Below, one piece after another: positions 26,101 to 36,719 of a stretch of 64,000 nt of DNA; the stretch's first letter is position 1; each line of letters begins with the position of its first letter. The position numbers and the translations under genes are program-made. Below the pieces are notes generated by a model, which searched no databases, was not told where the DNA came from, and worked only from the letters and a program-made list of their open reading frames with translations. The stretch spans positions 10,106,001 through 10,170,000 of the forward strand of contig OZ199840.1 of assembly GCA_964304625.1 (NCBI GenBank), in the 5' to 3' direction. This stretch comes from Kudoa neothunni (Eukaryota > Cnidaria).

Positions 26101-29100
26101 ATAAAAGCAATAAAATCAATAAAATCAATATCGGAAAAACATATTTTGATGTCTTCACTAAATTACAATATAACAGGCTTTTAAAAATTCAAAAGCGTGG
26201 AGAAGATAGAAAATCAAACTTATTCTATTATTAAGAATTAAGCATTTAATCTTGGATTGACTGTAATTTTCTGTTGCGATTGAACAAAATCATTAGAGCA
26301 ATACATGAAAAGTTTGAAATTTAGGCCGGCTTTAGTGCTGTTTATAGGATAATACGGAACTTCCATTGCATGATTAAACCTACTGTCCCGATTCCTAAGA
26401 TAAGCAATTGTGTATCTACCATTGAAATGAGATTCAAATACGCCAAAGACTAGGAAATTTGAAAAGGAGGTAAAAGATAAAAATTGGATATTTATGATGA
26501 AGCTTAGCAGGGGTTGGAAAAAATTAATTGCAATTATGATAATTTTAATTAATACATTATAATGAAAATTCTTCTTTATTAAAATTTTGTTGTCTTTGAA
26601 CCCATTCATCTGTGTTATACATGTTTCAGCATCATGTCTTAAATGATACATAATTTTCAGATTTTCATGCTTGTTTAAATTATGATCTACATCCATATGT
26701 ATTAACTTGCAAAACGATATTTTATAAATAAACGATTTTTCTCTTAAACACAGAGTAAATATATTTTGATTTTTATATTTTATTTGGATCAGATGATGCA
26801 TCTTAATATCTAATGCCAGATTTACATGACCAAATTTTGAGTAATGGTAACGACTAATTCTTAAAATCTTCTAATATATAAATTAATTTTTTAATGGAAT
26901 CTATATATTGACCAATTTTGATTCCAATTAATATTTTAACCAAAAATTTCTAACATAAATTGTTATTATTTCTAAGTAACTAATTGAATACGTGTTTTTA
27001 TGATTGGTCCATCAATTTATGCAATTTTAAAAGCCTTAAGCATCCTCTTTTCACATTTATAAGGCCAATATCGACAAAATATTCTCAATCGAAATCTAGA
27101 TTTTTGAAACTATAATTTAAACCATCTCTTTAAATTCACATATTTGAAGTACTTTTGTTTACTCGTATCTTGATTATTATATTACGATTGTGTTATGGTA
27201 TCATTTATTATTTTTCCATGTGTTTTATCTCGATTTTATATTTAATTTTTCTATAATAGACGATAGTGTAAGACGAAATCAATTATAGCCTAGAATAATT
27301 AGGATTAACCACTTTAAAAGTAATTTACGAACGTATTTATTTTTATAACTAAAATAAGAATTATTAATCGTTTGTTACAAGCATTTTCGTGAAATAATTG
27401 GTATTAATAAGGCTTTTTATACAATCTGGCACATTGCGTTATTTGATTAATTTAATTTTAGTAATCATAAAGTGTTTATTAGTTTTTAAGGAAAAAATAT
27501 TTCTAGTTTTATGTAGAAAATAATGATTATAACTAACTATAGTTAATCAAAATTTTCATTTCAATTTTTAATATTATAGGCTGATAGATTTGATATGTAA
27601 TAATCAAGCTTCAATCATTTTTAGTCCTTTGGGTTTGACAAACTTTAATGTATTAAATAGTTTATTGATTAAAATATCTTTAAAATATTAACAATTAGTA
27701 TGAAAATATACCCCTAGAAAAATTTTAAGAATTGCAATCATTTATTGTGACAGAGTACAATTAATTATTCCCAACCGCTGGAGCTTAGGTTCTCGGATAT
27801 GATAAAATCTAAGAAGAGAGAGTTCAACTAAAAGTGTTTCGTCTTAACTTAGCTAAATTTGACCTATGTATAAATATTCAGGTTGAGTCTGCCGTGAATA
27901 AATATGGAATGATATATTTTAAAATTCTCAATAAGGCGACCAATGTTGAAGGGAAAAAATGTCTTGTTAAAATTAAATATGCCTTCATATCCAAGCAAAT
28001 AAAAAAACGATTTATATCTCAACCGAATGCGTAGTACGCATCGGTTCATAAGGCTTACAACACAATTTATTTATTTAAAATCGAATTAATCTGCCTGCCA
28101 TTGTATTATCTTTTTTTAAAATTTTCTAAAAAAATATCTTTATCAAGCAGAATCAAAAAATGAACATCATATAAACTCCAAAAGATTAATGACTCCCATT
28201 ATAATAAATTCTATTAGATCTCAAAATACATGTAAAAATGGAAACAAACAAATAATTAGTCAACAACTTTTTGATCACTTACTAATATTAGTTGTGTAAT
28301 ACTGAACATTGTACTCGATGTAGAATGTAAGTCTATCTTCACTTGTGGCAAAAATTAAATAAAAAAACACTCTAATCTATAGGATCTAATAACTATTACA
28401 AAATAATATTACACTGATGTCAAAAAATCTCACACTAATAGGGAACCCCTATAAAATAGAAGATCCTAACTATTCTTCCCTATGGACCCCTAATGTGTTC
28501 GTTCAATGGACTTATCACGGATCCTATTTTGTTTTAATGCATAATCCAATCATACGTATAAATATTTTAACTGTCGTTCCCATTGTTCATTTCGATGGGA
28601 ACGAAAAAACCATTTTAAATTATTTTTTTAATAAAAATTCAAACTGAATATAATTTGAATATTAATTTAATAATAATATAGTTTAAAAAATCTCGATGGA
28701 TTAGAAAAATTTGGGAACGAAAGGGTAAACTTAATTTTTTTTATCTAATATTCCAAATTAATAAAATATTTATAATATTAATTGATTTATTAATTATATT
28801 GATTTATTAATTATATTGATTTATTAATTATATTGATTTATTAATTATATTGATTTATTAATTATATTGATTTATTAATTATATTGATTAATTAATTATG
28901 TAATGGTTTTGTTTTGAAAGATTACTTAAAATGTCGAATCACTAAGACATTCATTATTTTTTGTATTAAAACGAAAAAGTATTAATTATGAAAACTATCT
29001 CAGTAATTTTTTAGAAATTATCAAAACTCTAACCGAGTATAGGCAGGCGATGATGCATAATATTGTAAACAAAAACTTTAACGAAATTTGTTGAATTATT

Positions 29101-31982
29101 ATATATACATATGTAAACGTTTAAAAGGTAAATCTGTAAAAAAATTTGATCGAAAAACGCTTTTATAATTATCGAAATATTTTTTCTATATAAAATCTCT
29201 ATTTATGTTAATTATTGTATTTACAGCGGATGACAGTTAATTCGTAACTTTCCTTAAAACTTTATCCCCTCAGTTAAATTTATCAAATAACATGTATTAT
29301 GAGTTCTTAATTAAATATTAACTAAATATAAGAGTAAGTTTTGTGTTTAATGGAATAAAATGTTTTATAACTGTGTAATAACCTATAATTCATAATTAAT
29401 TCTAAATGTCCGAAAAAAGAATTCACAAATCCATAAGTCTTCACGAGAAATATGCTATAATTACATATTATGATAGTTTACCGCCCCTAAATAGAAAGAC
29501 AGAAACTATTAACCATTTCAAAATCGGTTATATTTCAATTTTAAATGGCGTTTTAAAGAAATGGCTCAAATTGAACAGGCATTTGAAAGACAATTGCTTC
29601 TAGCTAAACGAAGATCAATACAGAAAGGAGATGACGCTGATCAACGAGTGTATGAGTTCGAAAAGAATCGAATCATCGCCCATCGAAATAATAAATAAAA
29701 GAAATGAGATTGATTCTTCTGAAAATGATTTCAAAAATGTTACCTATGGACAGTTTCGTGACTTTAAAAATAGGTTCAACTTCAAAAAAATCAGTTTCCA
29801 TGTCGAAGCTGGCTAGCACGGTACCAATAGGAATCATTACAGATTGGAACACTCAACTTTTTTAAATTCTTGAAAATTATAAGGAGGATCAAATATATTG
29901 ATATATGGTGTCGATGAGACTGCGCAGTTCTATCGATTAACACCTCGTAAACGATTCAAAAACATGGTTATTCTTGTTTCGAATAAATTGTTTTTCCGTG
30001 CATTAAATGCGAATGGAACTCAAAAGTTCTTAATAATATTATTGCCATGACAATTATTTTGGGCGTATCAAAAGAGTTTTGTATTATTCTTTAGTTTTGA
30101 TCTAAATTATGAAAATTCTTAAATCGATGAATCAATAAAAGTCAGTTTTTCATTTTATCACGCAAGCGCAAAAAAGCTATTGCGGATTAGACGTCACTAA
30201 CATGTAATTCGTAATTCGTAATTTTCCCCGACCCCAAGGGGATTACGAATTAGTGGTCACCGACTGTATTAAAATAAAGAGTTAACAAAGGAGGGATTAT
30301 TATATAATAGAATGTGGAGTTAATGCAACAAAAATTTTATATAAATAATTTCTTTTAAAATAATAATTAATGAGATTTTTGTAGTTGCTTTTTATCAATA
30401 GGTCCACCTAACTCTGGTAACGTATTTGAAAGAGCGACACGCATATATAAGCGATTTCGTGACTTTGTTTCTATGGCGACCAGCATGAAAATCTATTTCC
30501 GCAATAATAAATTGTCTTAAAAGTAGTAATCATTCTAATTGCATAATCTGCAACACTAGGAAATATTTTTTAAAGATTTTTAGTTTTTATCGAATAACGT
30601 GTTTTTGTTGATTTTTTTCAAAATAAATTAACACAGTTTAGCTTTTGTGTGTTCGTTACTAAGATAACTGTTTTTAAATTGATAAAATTAAGTACAAAAT
30701 AAACATGAAAACTCCAAAAATTAAATTTTTACACTTTAGTTCTGAATATATGAATACACAAATACATGATTAACTCCAATAATTTTATTTTTAAGACTAT
30801 GTTCTAAATGAGAAGAGCAAAAATTAGGTTATCACACAGCAAAAGCTTAAAATTGTGTCGAAACCCAATAAGCGGCGCCAAACTAAATAATTCATACTTT
30901 GACTGTTCCAACCACCAGAACCACTATCCAAATATTGGTAAGGCAGGTGGTGTTCGCTTTGACTTGACAACAACCATAACTTATCAAGAGCAGCCAACGC
31001 AGCATCCTAAACAATAAAATGATGAAGATTATTTTTGATTGATGAACAAATATCGAAAAAAAGTACACAATACGTCGAGTTACCAATCATATGACTCAGC
31101 GAACAGAATTCAATCATATATGAACCAACATCGGCGGTGGTAGTGGAATCATATGCTACCACAGGTTTATATCTATTAAGGTATACCTAAATAAACATAG
31201 ACAGAGATAAGTTAGTTAATTAATTAATTAATCATTAGAATGAATGTGAGGGGTGTAATACTTTTTTGTAAGGAATACCGGAAGGTGAACTTGTGAATGC
31301 AACCATTAAACGATCAGCAAGATCTTTAGCTAACGTTAGCAGTTCATCATTGTAGTTGGGGAATTTCGAATGTAGAGCTTCTATTTGGTAGATGAGGATG
31401 TGTGCCGAAAGTAAACCACCCAAAACACGAATGTTCATTTCGAAGCCTGACACAACAATATCTTGGTTAAAGTTGAGATGAGCGATAACTAGATTCACAG
31501 CTTCGTGGAACTCATCGTAAAACCCCATTAAAGCCAACGTGTCAAGTGATTCCACCAATGTCAAACTGAAATTCCCATTAAATTCATTGTCTTTGGTCAA
31601 CCCCGAAGTGTAGTAGACGGGTTTACAAGTGATTGGTGTGACTTGATCACATGTGTGACCACAGTAATTTTTGTATGATTGGAACGAGTGAAGAAACATG
31701 GACCTGGTTTTTTCCCTATTTACAACCAGTATAAATCACACGTCATCAACATACGAACAAAAACAGTAAAATATAAGTTTATTTTTAAACATTAGGTTAT
31801 ATTTGAAAATAAGAATTAATGTTTAATCAAATTTAACTGGTCGAAGCAACATACAAAAAATCTAATCACTTCAAATATTGTCGTTCATTGTGTTCCATTG
31901 GTTGGTTGAAAGATTGATAAAATTCATCAATATCCATCGCATTAATCGAACACACCAAACATACAAAAATCCATAATATCAT
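23179..31982 (-). CDS. EDEM3: EDEM3-like ER degradation-enhancing alpha-mannosidase (GH47 plus PA domain)
   Basis: EDEM proteins trim mannose from misfolded glycoproteins in the ER and mark them for degradation. Exons on the minus strand: 31982-31870 (signal peptide [15 protein letters not shown]), 31703-31262, 31186-31067, 31006-30898, 25333-25236, 25180-25061, 24999-24916, 24872-24786, 24723-24611, 24556 to about 24420, then about 24311 to 23179. Phases agree at each junction I checked. GH47 signatures occur in order: [35 protein letters not shown] (catalytic acid), [47 protein letters not shown] and [14 protein letters not shown] (Ca-binding Thr region). The C-terminal protease-associated domain ([31 protein letters not shown]) points to EDEM3 and not EDEM1/2. 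The last exons' borders are approximate. Odd: introns are about 40-100 nt except a 5.6-kb intron (25334-30897) full of repeats. No disabling change was seen. Confidence 0.88.
25876..26131. repeat. 9-bp minisatellite, two-variant array
   Basis: About 28 tandem copies of AATAAAAGC or AATAAAATC, differing only at the eighth base (G or T), inside the large EDEM3 intron. On the minus strand it gives a meaningless Leu/Ile open frame. It is a simple tandem repeat without spacers, so not a CRISPR array. Confidence 0.93.
26238..26801 (-). other. Long open frame in EDEM3 intron, possible exon, unknown
   Basis: One of the longest uninterrupted readings in the window (187 codons), on the same strand as EDEM3. 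The first part is low-complexity Lys/Ile/Asn-rich, as random AT-rich DNA gives. The second part, after a good acceptor (CAAATTTCCTAG near 26447), reads [20 protein letters not shown] and ends NPRLNA; it looks more protein-like. I recognise no family. It could be a stray exon, a gene remnant, or chance. Confidence 0.25.
28782..28900. repeat. 17-bp tandem repeat, seven copies
   Basis: Seven head-to-tail copies of TTGATTTATTAATTATA; the last copy has two changes. The unit is pure A/T apart from one G. It lies in the large EDEM3 intron. Confidence 0.93.
29234..30266 (+). mobile_element. Tigger/pogo-like transposon, third family, decayed
   Basis: The plus strand reads an N-terminal pogo-type helix-turn-helix ([20 protein letters not shown], 29406-29603), then a middle portion (29631-29816), then [21 protein letters not shown] near 29900-29965, the DDE_1 catalytic Asp region. 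The right end CAGTCGGTGACCACTAATTC (reverse complement, ending 30266, followed by TA) shares the TAATTCGTAA core with the left end (CAGTTAATTCGTAAC at 29234), which seems to have lost about 10 bp. A hairpin at about 30195-30260 (GTAATTCGTAAT...ATTACGAATTA) belongs to its right end. Several stops make it inactive. It is inserted in the EDEM3 intron in antisense to that gene. Confidence 0.68.
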
Positions 31983-32220
31983 CCTCGACTCAAAAACAAC
32001 GCTAGTGGTTATTCACTAACACTACGAATCTGCTGATGGGGTAACTCGAGTGGTTACGAAAATATTTGGGTTTCTTAAATATTCCCACACAGTCTACCAA
32101 TCGAATCTATCTTTAACTGTAACCTTAAATATGTTTAGTGTAATAGTTTCACTTGTCATGCCTCACAAAAACAATATATAATACATTCTCTTTTAATTGG
32201 AGCATTAAAGATGAAAGTTA

Positions 32221-32272
32221 ATGTGGTTTAATTAGTTCTATTAACCAGTCAAGTATATATATATATATATAT
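32221..32272. repeat. AT microsatellite
   Basis: Short run of (AT)n near 32253-32272 upstream of EDEM3. Nothing else is seen in 31983-32538; the EDEM3 promoter must lie here, but no element is clear enough to place. Confidence 0.5.
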
Positions 32273-32538
32273 AACAACTGATTAATAATTTTTGGTTTTT
32301 GGAATGCTTTAACGCAAGAATTCTAAAATCTAATCTTATTACACTTATTTTATATCGCATTGTTCAATTCGTCTATAGTAATCTTCATATGAATTACTCA
32401 TGAAAGAGCATTATGCTAGTAATACTTTGAAAATAGTTAAACACCTTCTTACACTGGATTGTTAAAACATTTTTATCTCATTAAGTTTATATCCAACCCA
32501 ACTTTTCGATTCCATACAAAATATTCTAATCTCTAGAG

Positions 32539-32895
32539 CAGCAATCTTCAACCATTGATCCACCGGAGTCACCTAGGGGATTCGTAGCATACAAAATATA
32601 GAAATCTACAGTAGCTACCTATTTATAGATGCATGTTGTATGGGTTTTGGTGATGTTGAATTAATTTTAGGAATATTATATTTTTGTAAATAAATACATG
32701 GAAATTTTGTATAAACCATGTTATAACATCCTACGGCGGACGTAATCGAATAAAATAAAGAGGTTTTTACATTTTCTATTTTATTTGTTTACAATTTCTT
32801 TAATATATATATATATATATAATGTATGTATGTATGTATGTATATGTATGTATGTATGTGTGGATCTCCCTTTCCAAAAAGGTTAAAAACTACTG
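32539..32895. mobile_element. Small non-autonomous hAT-type element
   Basis: Ends CAGCAATCTTCAACC (32539) and CAGTAGTTTTTAACC (reverse complement, ending 32895) are imperfect terminal inverted repeats of hAT type. Flanks CTCTAGAG and CTTTAAAA agree at 5 of 8 bases, fitting a diverged hAT target duplication. The element is 357 bp and has no coding capacity. A (TA)n(TATG)n microsatellite at about 32803-32860 has grown inside it. Confidence 0.6.
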
Positions 32896-34474
32896 CTTTA
32901 AAAAGTTTAATTAAACCTTACAATGAATTGTTATTTATGTTTTATTGTTACTCTGAAAATTTCGATATAATATTGAGAAAGGCAAGTGTCATGGATTTTT
33001 GTGTACGGTCACTATTAAGTATGTCATATCGCATTCATACGCTTGCACGGACTAAAATTAAAAAATTTTATTTTTACAGTCAACAGTGATTATAACATTA
33101 TTTCTGGAATATTTTCAAATAATAATGAAATGAATATTTTTTATTGTTTTTTGGGGGGAGGGGTTGGTGGGAACTTTTGCATAATTATTTGCCTTGTTAA
33201 ATGTGAACCTTTATATTATTATTGGATAGAAGCAGTCGATAATCGCATTGCCCACTACTAATAATTATTTCTTCGTTGGCTTATTACGGTAAGGTTTGTT
33301 AAATAATGAGCCGAAAAATATATTAATTAAATTTATTTTGAAAACGAAGAAAATATTTGTTAAGCATTTAAGGCAGATTTTGTTCATTTATTGTGGTTTG
33401 GGATTAAGAACCAGAATTATCTAATATCATCTTACTAATCTGTTAATATTTTTTGTAAAAATTACTTAGATTTTAAATAAATTTTTCGTTTCTGATGATT
33501 TCATATTATTTTAAGATACAAAATCTATATATATATTGTATTAATTTAAATGAACAATATATTTATACTCAACTGGTGGCAAATAGAAGATTATATCTAT
33601 TCATCATGTAGACTCTGAAAACATCAAAGTTTCCCACAGTAAGTTGTTTGTTGATTGATTGCTTTTTGTAACATATTATATAGAGTTAAAGATCTTGTAT
33701 TGGTGCTAAGCACCTGATGTAAGAATTTTTTATTTGGGACGGTAATCTCAAATAAATAAAGTAGAATACATATATATTGGAGCTCCAAGATAGGTGCGGC
33801 ACCAAAGGATGCTTGCTCAAAGTTATCATCTTGCGCGGATCCTCTTTTTAATATCATACTTATCTATATAAACCCCTTAATATAAGATTCTTCACGATAA
33901 TATATTATAAGAAATGGTTTTTTGTCTTTGTAACACAAGGTCCGGATCGGGATTCGAACCTGGATTATTTGCATTAAAGGTGGTGGTGGTGGTGGTGACA
34001 TACCGCACTTCTCTTGGTCGGCATCTATGGTTGGAGAAACATAACCCTTACAATCCACACTTTACAATCTTGACAACACAATAAAATAAAAATTACGTTT
34101 TTAATAAATAAAATTAATGAGAAACTGTAGAACAGTGGACGTAATTTACATCAACTACAACGAGAAATCCCATGACAGAATTTTGTTTTTGTATATTTTT
34201 TAAGGTTGATGCAACTATATTTTACATTCAATATTCTATTTGCTACACATGCTAGTGAATGTGGTCACTTATCCTTCAGGAGGGAGGGGTACGCGCAAAT
34301 AAATGTATTCGAACACAAGAGGTATAATTGGTTTATTTTGTAACATACCATTTTAAATATTTAATTTTGAAAACAAATATTACTTATAATATTGGAACAT
34401 TATTTATAAACCGAATTTAATCAAATAAGGTGTGTAGTTCTGGTTTTTCTATCACTTGGACGAACACAGAGATG
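32896..34474. other. Intergenic, no gene seen
   Basis: AT-rich DNA without a recognisable coding pattern. It includes a short (GGT)n tract near 33978-33998 and a GGTTCGAATCC-like B-box on the minus strand near 33950-33960 that lacks a matching tRNA fold. A G-rich run occurs near 33152-33170. Confidence 0.5.
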
Positions 34475-34960
34475 TCACCATCTTTTTAAATAAGGATGAA
34501 TTAATGCGTGAAATTTATACTTGTTGCCTCCGTCAAAAATTAAAATACATATGTAATTATCTTTTACCTTTTTATTAATTTTCTCTTCTTGTAGTTGTAC
34601 AAACATCGACTTCAAGAAGTCTTTTCGGCAGGTTGGGTTTTTTGCTTTCGTACAGTATAATACATGTGCATTTATTGGCATTATATCTATCAAAGTGTGG
34701 AACATGACGGTTGATCATCTTTTCGTTGTTCGATAGGTAAAGAACTAAAAAATATTCGACTAATTGTATCTATTCCCCCTTTTGTATAATGAAATAATTT
34801 CTGGAAGTTTTTTTGGATATTGTAAAATAGACAATAATATGTGAATAACATTTTTTTTTAAAGCACAAGATGACTCCAGTTAAGAGTTTAGGTGAAATAT
34901 AATGCACCTGGGGTCCACTGAACCCAAAAAAAAACTTGGTGCATAGTCGGTTTGGCATGC
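34475..34960 (-). mobile_element. piggyBac transposase remnant
   Basis: The minus-strand reading HTLIDIMPINAHVLYCTKAK followed by RKDFLKSMFVQLQEE resembles the C-terminal part of piggyBac transposases, where a conserved NA-x-[VI]-[LI]-Y precedes a FL..L segment. A GGGGTCCACTGAACCC palindromic stretch near 34909-34926 resembles piggyBac terminal sequence. Only this fragment is left and its limits are uncertain. Confidence 0.45.
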
Positions 34961-35346
34961 TTAGAAAGTTAAACTAAAAATTGAGATATTAAGTATCTTT
35001 TGAATAATATAAAATTGTGTATATATATACAGGTTGTGTACGTATAATAGATCTGATTTAGTTGGGTCAATTCGGGAATAAATCATCAAAATAGGACTCA
35101 AAAATTCCTGCAAATACTTACTTAAGATATCATAACAACAGAAATTATTTCAATGATAGTCTTTTAAATATAAATAAACCAATACTTTAGATTTTACGCC
35201 ACAAATTGTCGTAAAGTCAGCAAAAAAGGCTGATTTTGATCGTAAAATCTATATCGCACATTTTAACGCGAAAATTTAAAATTTAATAGAAATAAATACG
35301 GAAAATAATAACTAAAATTATAGGTCTAAACATTTTCAGAATTAGG

Positions 35347-36114
35347 AGAAATTCGTTTACGTGGCAATAGACAGTCCCGACAACATTGGATTATACGCTA
35401 GCGCAGTGGTTTTCAACCGGGGATCCGCGGCAGGAGTATATATGAAAATTTTTTATCGGCATATAAATTTAAATATATGTTTCTGATATGTTCTAAGATG
35501 CCGAATATGAACAATTTTGTCCATTTTAATTAATTATTATTCTCATAACATGTACCTAAATTTAGAATAATTTTAATGATAAATATTTAAATCTTCTAAT
35601 TTGTTAAAACCCCATTGAATGCTGTTAGCAGTGCTCCAGGAATCTGAGTTCGTTTTTAAATGCAAGAGCCGAATTTCATCAAATAGTGCTGTCTTCCGGC
35701 TTTTTTCCTTTAAAATTTTTCTGCATAGCAAGCATTCTGTGATACCAGGGATCGTGTGTTCTGTCGCAATTGAAATAACAGAAAGTGAATGACCCATGTT
35801 TTCTTCCACTTATGATCAATATCCACAAAGTTATCATTTTTGATTCAACGTTTTAATATGGAGACAAAAATATCCAAAATATTGTAGCTGTAATACGTAG
35901 TCATCAACCCCAAATATCATATTAGTTTTTATTTATTTTGAAAATATCCCAGTTATTTTTTGGTTGGCTCGCGTGAACAGTTTATAACATTTATTTTCTT
36001 CATATGGATTTAATTTTTTAAGTGGGGACCTGCGACAAAATTTTAATCTCTTTGGAGTTCCGACGTTACAAAAAGGTTGTAAACAACTGCGCTAATATGT
36101 TAATATCCATTGAC
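35347..36114 (+). repeat. Short interspersed repeat (GTGGCAATAGAC family), split by hAT insertion
   Basis: Copy of the roughly 72-bp repeat seen also at 44572-44644, 46976-47047 and 49516-49593. Its left part, ending TTATACGCTA, lies at 35347-35403 and its right part (CGCTAATATGTTAATATCC) resumes at 36090, on either side of the hAT element at 35404-36089. Confidence 0.65.
35404..36089. mobile_element. Non-autonomous hAT element nested in a short repeat
   Basis: TIRs CAGTGGTTTTCAACC (35404) and CAGTTGTTTACAACC (reverse complement, ending 36089). Target duplications CGCTAGCG (35396-35403) and CGCTAATA (36090-36097) agree at 6 of 8. The interrupted host sequence is a copy of a repeat seen whole elsewhere in the window, which independently confirms the insertion boundaries. 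No transposase domain was recognised within its 686 bp. Confidence 0.75.
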
Positions 36115-36719
36115 TACAAAAAACTAATAAAAATCTATCAATCATAAATATTATTATAACATTTAAAACATCTATATTATTCATAAAAACAAATAAATCT
36201 AATTGCACATAGCATTCATTTATCAATCAATCCAATGAAAATTGTCAAATATATGGAACCTTAATTTGATGTTTTAACATAAACAGTTACATCAGATAAA
36301 GTTAATTATTTAATACAATTTTCCTAAACATTTTTTAAATAACCATCGTGACGATATTAAAAATGAATTTAACGTGAAATGATTTTATGAAATTTCTCGC
36401 CATGATTGTCTCGTACATCTCATGAATAGGTCACATTGGCATGATAAAATATATAGTAGACAAATCAAATAAAAAAAACATAAAATTAATAATATTAAAA
36501 AATATTCAGTAATACATCAGCGTTGATGTAAAATTTACTAAAAAATAGCATTATTTACACATTTAATTCTATTAATATTACTCTTGCAACTTTGAAATTT
36601 TTCATGTCTTTATCGTAAAAAATATTATAACTTATTATATTTTAGGATTTTCAATTACATGGAACCTCGTGGATATTATAGGTTGATAAATCCTTCACTT
36701 TCACTCTTAGTTTATAATT

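Noticed and set aside
25876-26131. CRISPR-like array
   Set aside because: Units are contiguous 9-bp repeats with no spacers, in a eukaryotic intron.
25862-26158. Hydrophobic Leu/Ile protein on the minus strand
   Set aside because: It is the translation of a 9-bp minisatellite, which has no stop in that frame by chance.
33930-34060. tRNA gene or tRNA-derived SINE on the minus strand
   Set aside because: A GGTTCGAATCC B-box-like sequence is present, but the T-stem does not pair well and no cloverleaf or clear A-box can be drawn.
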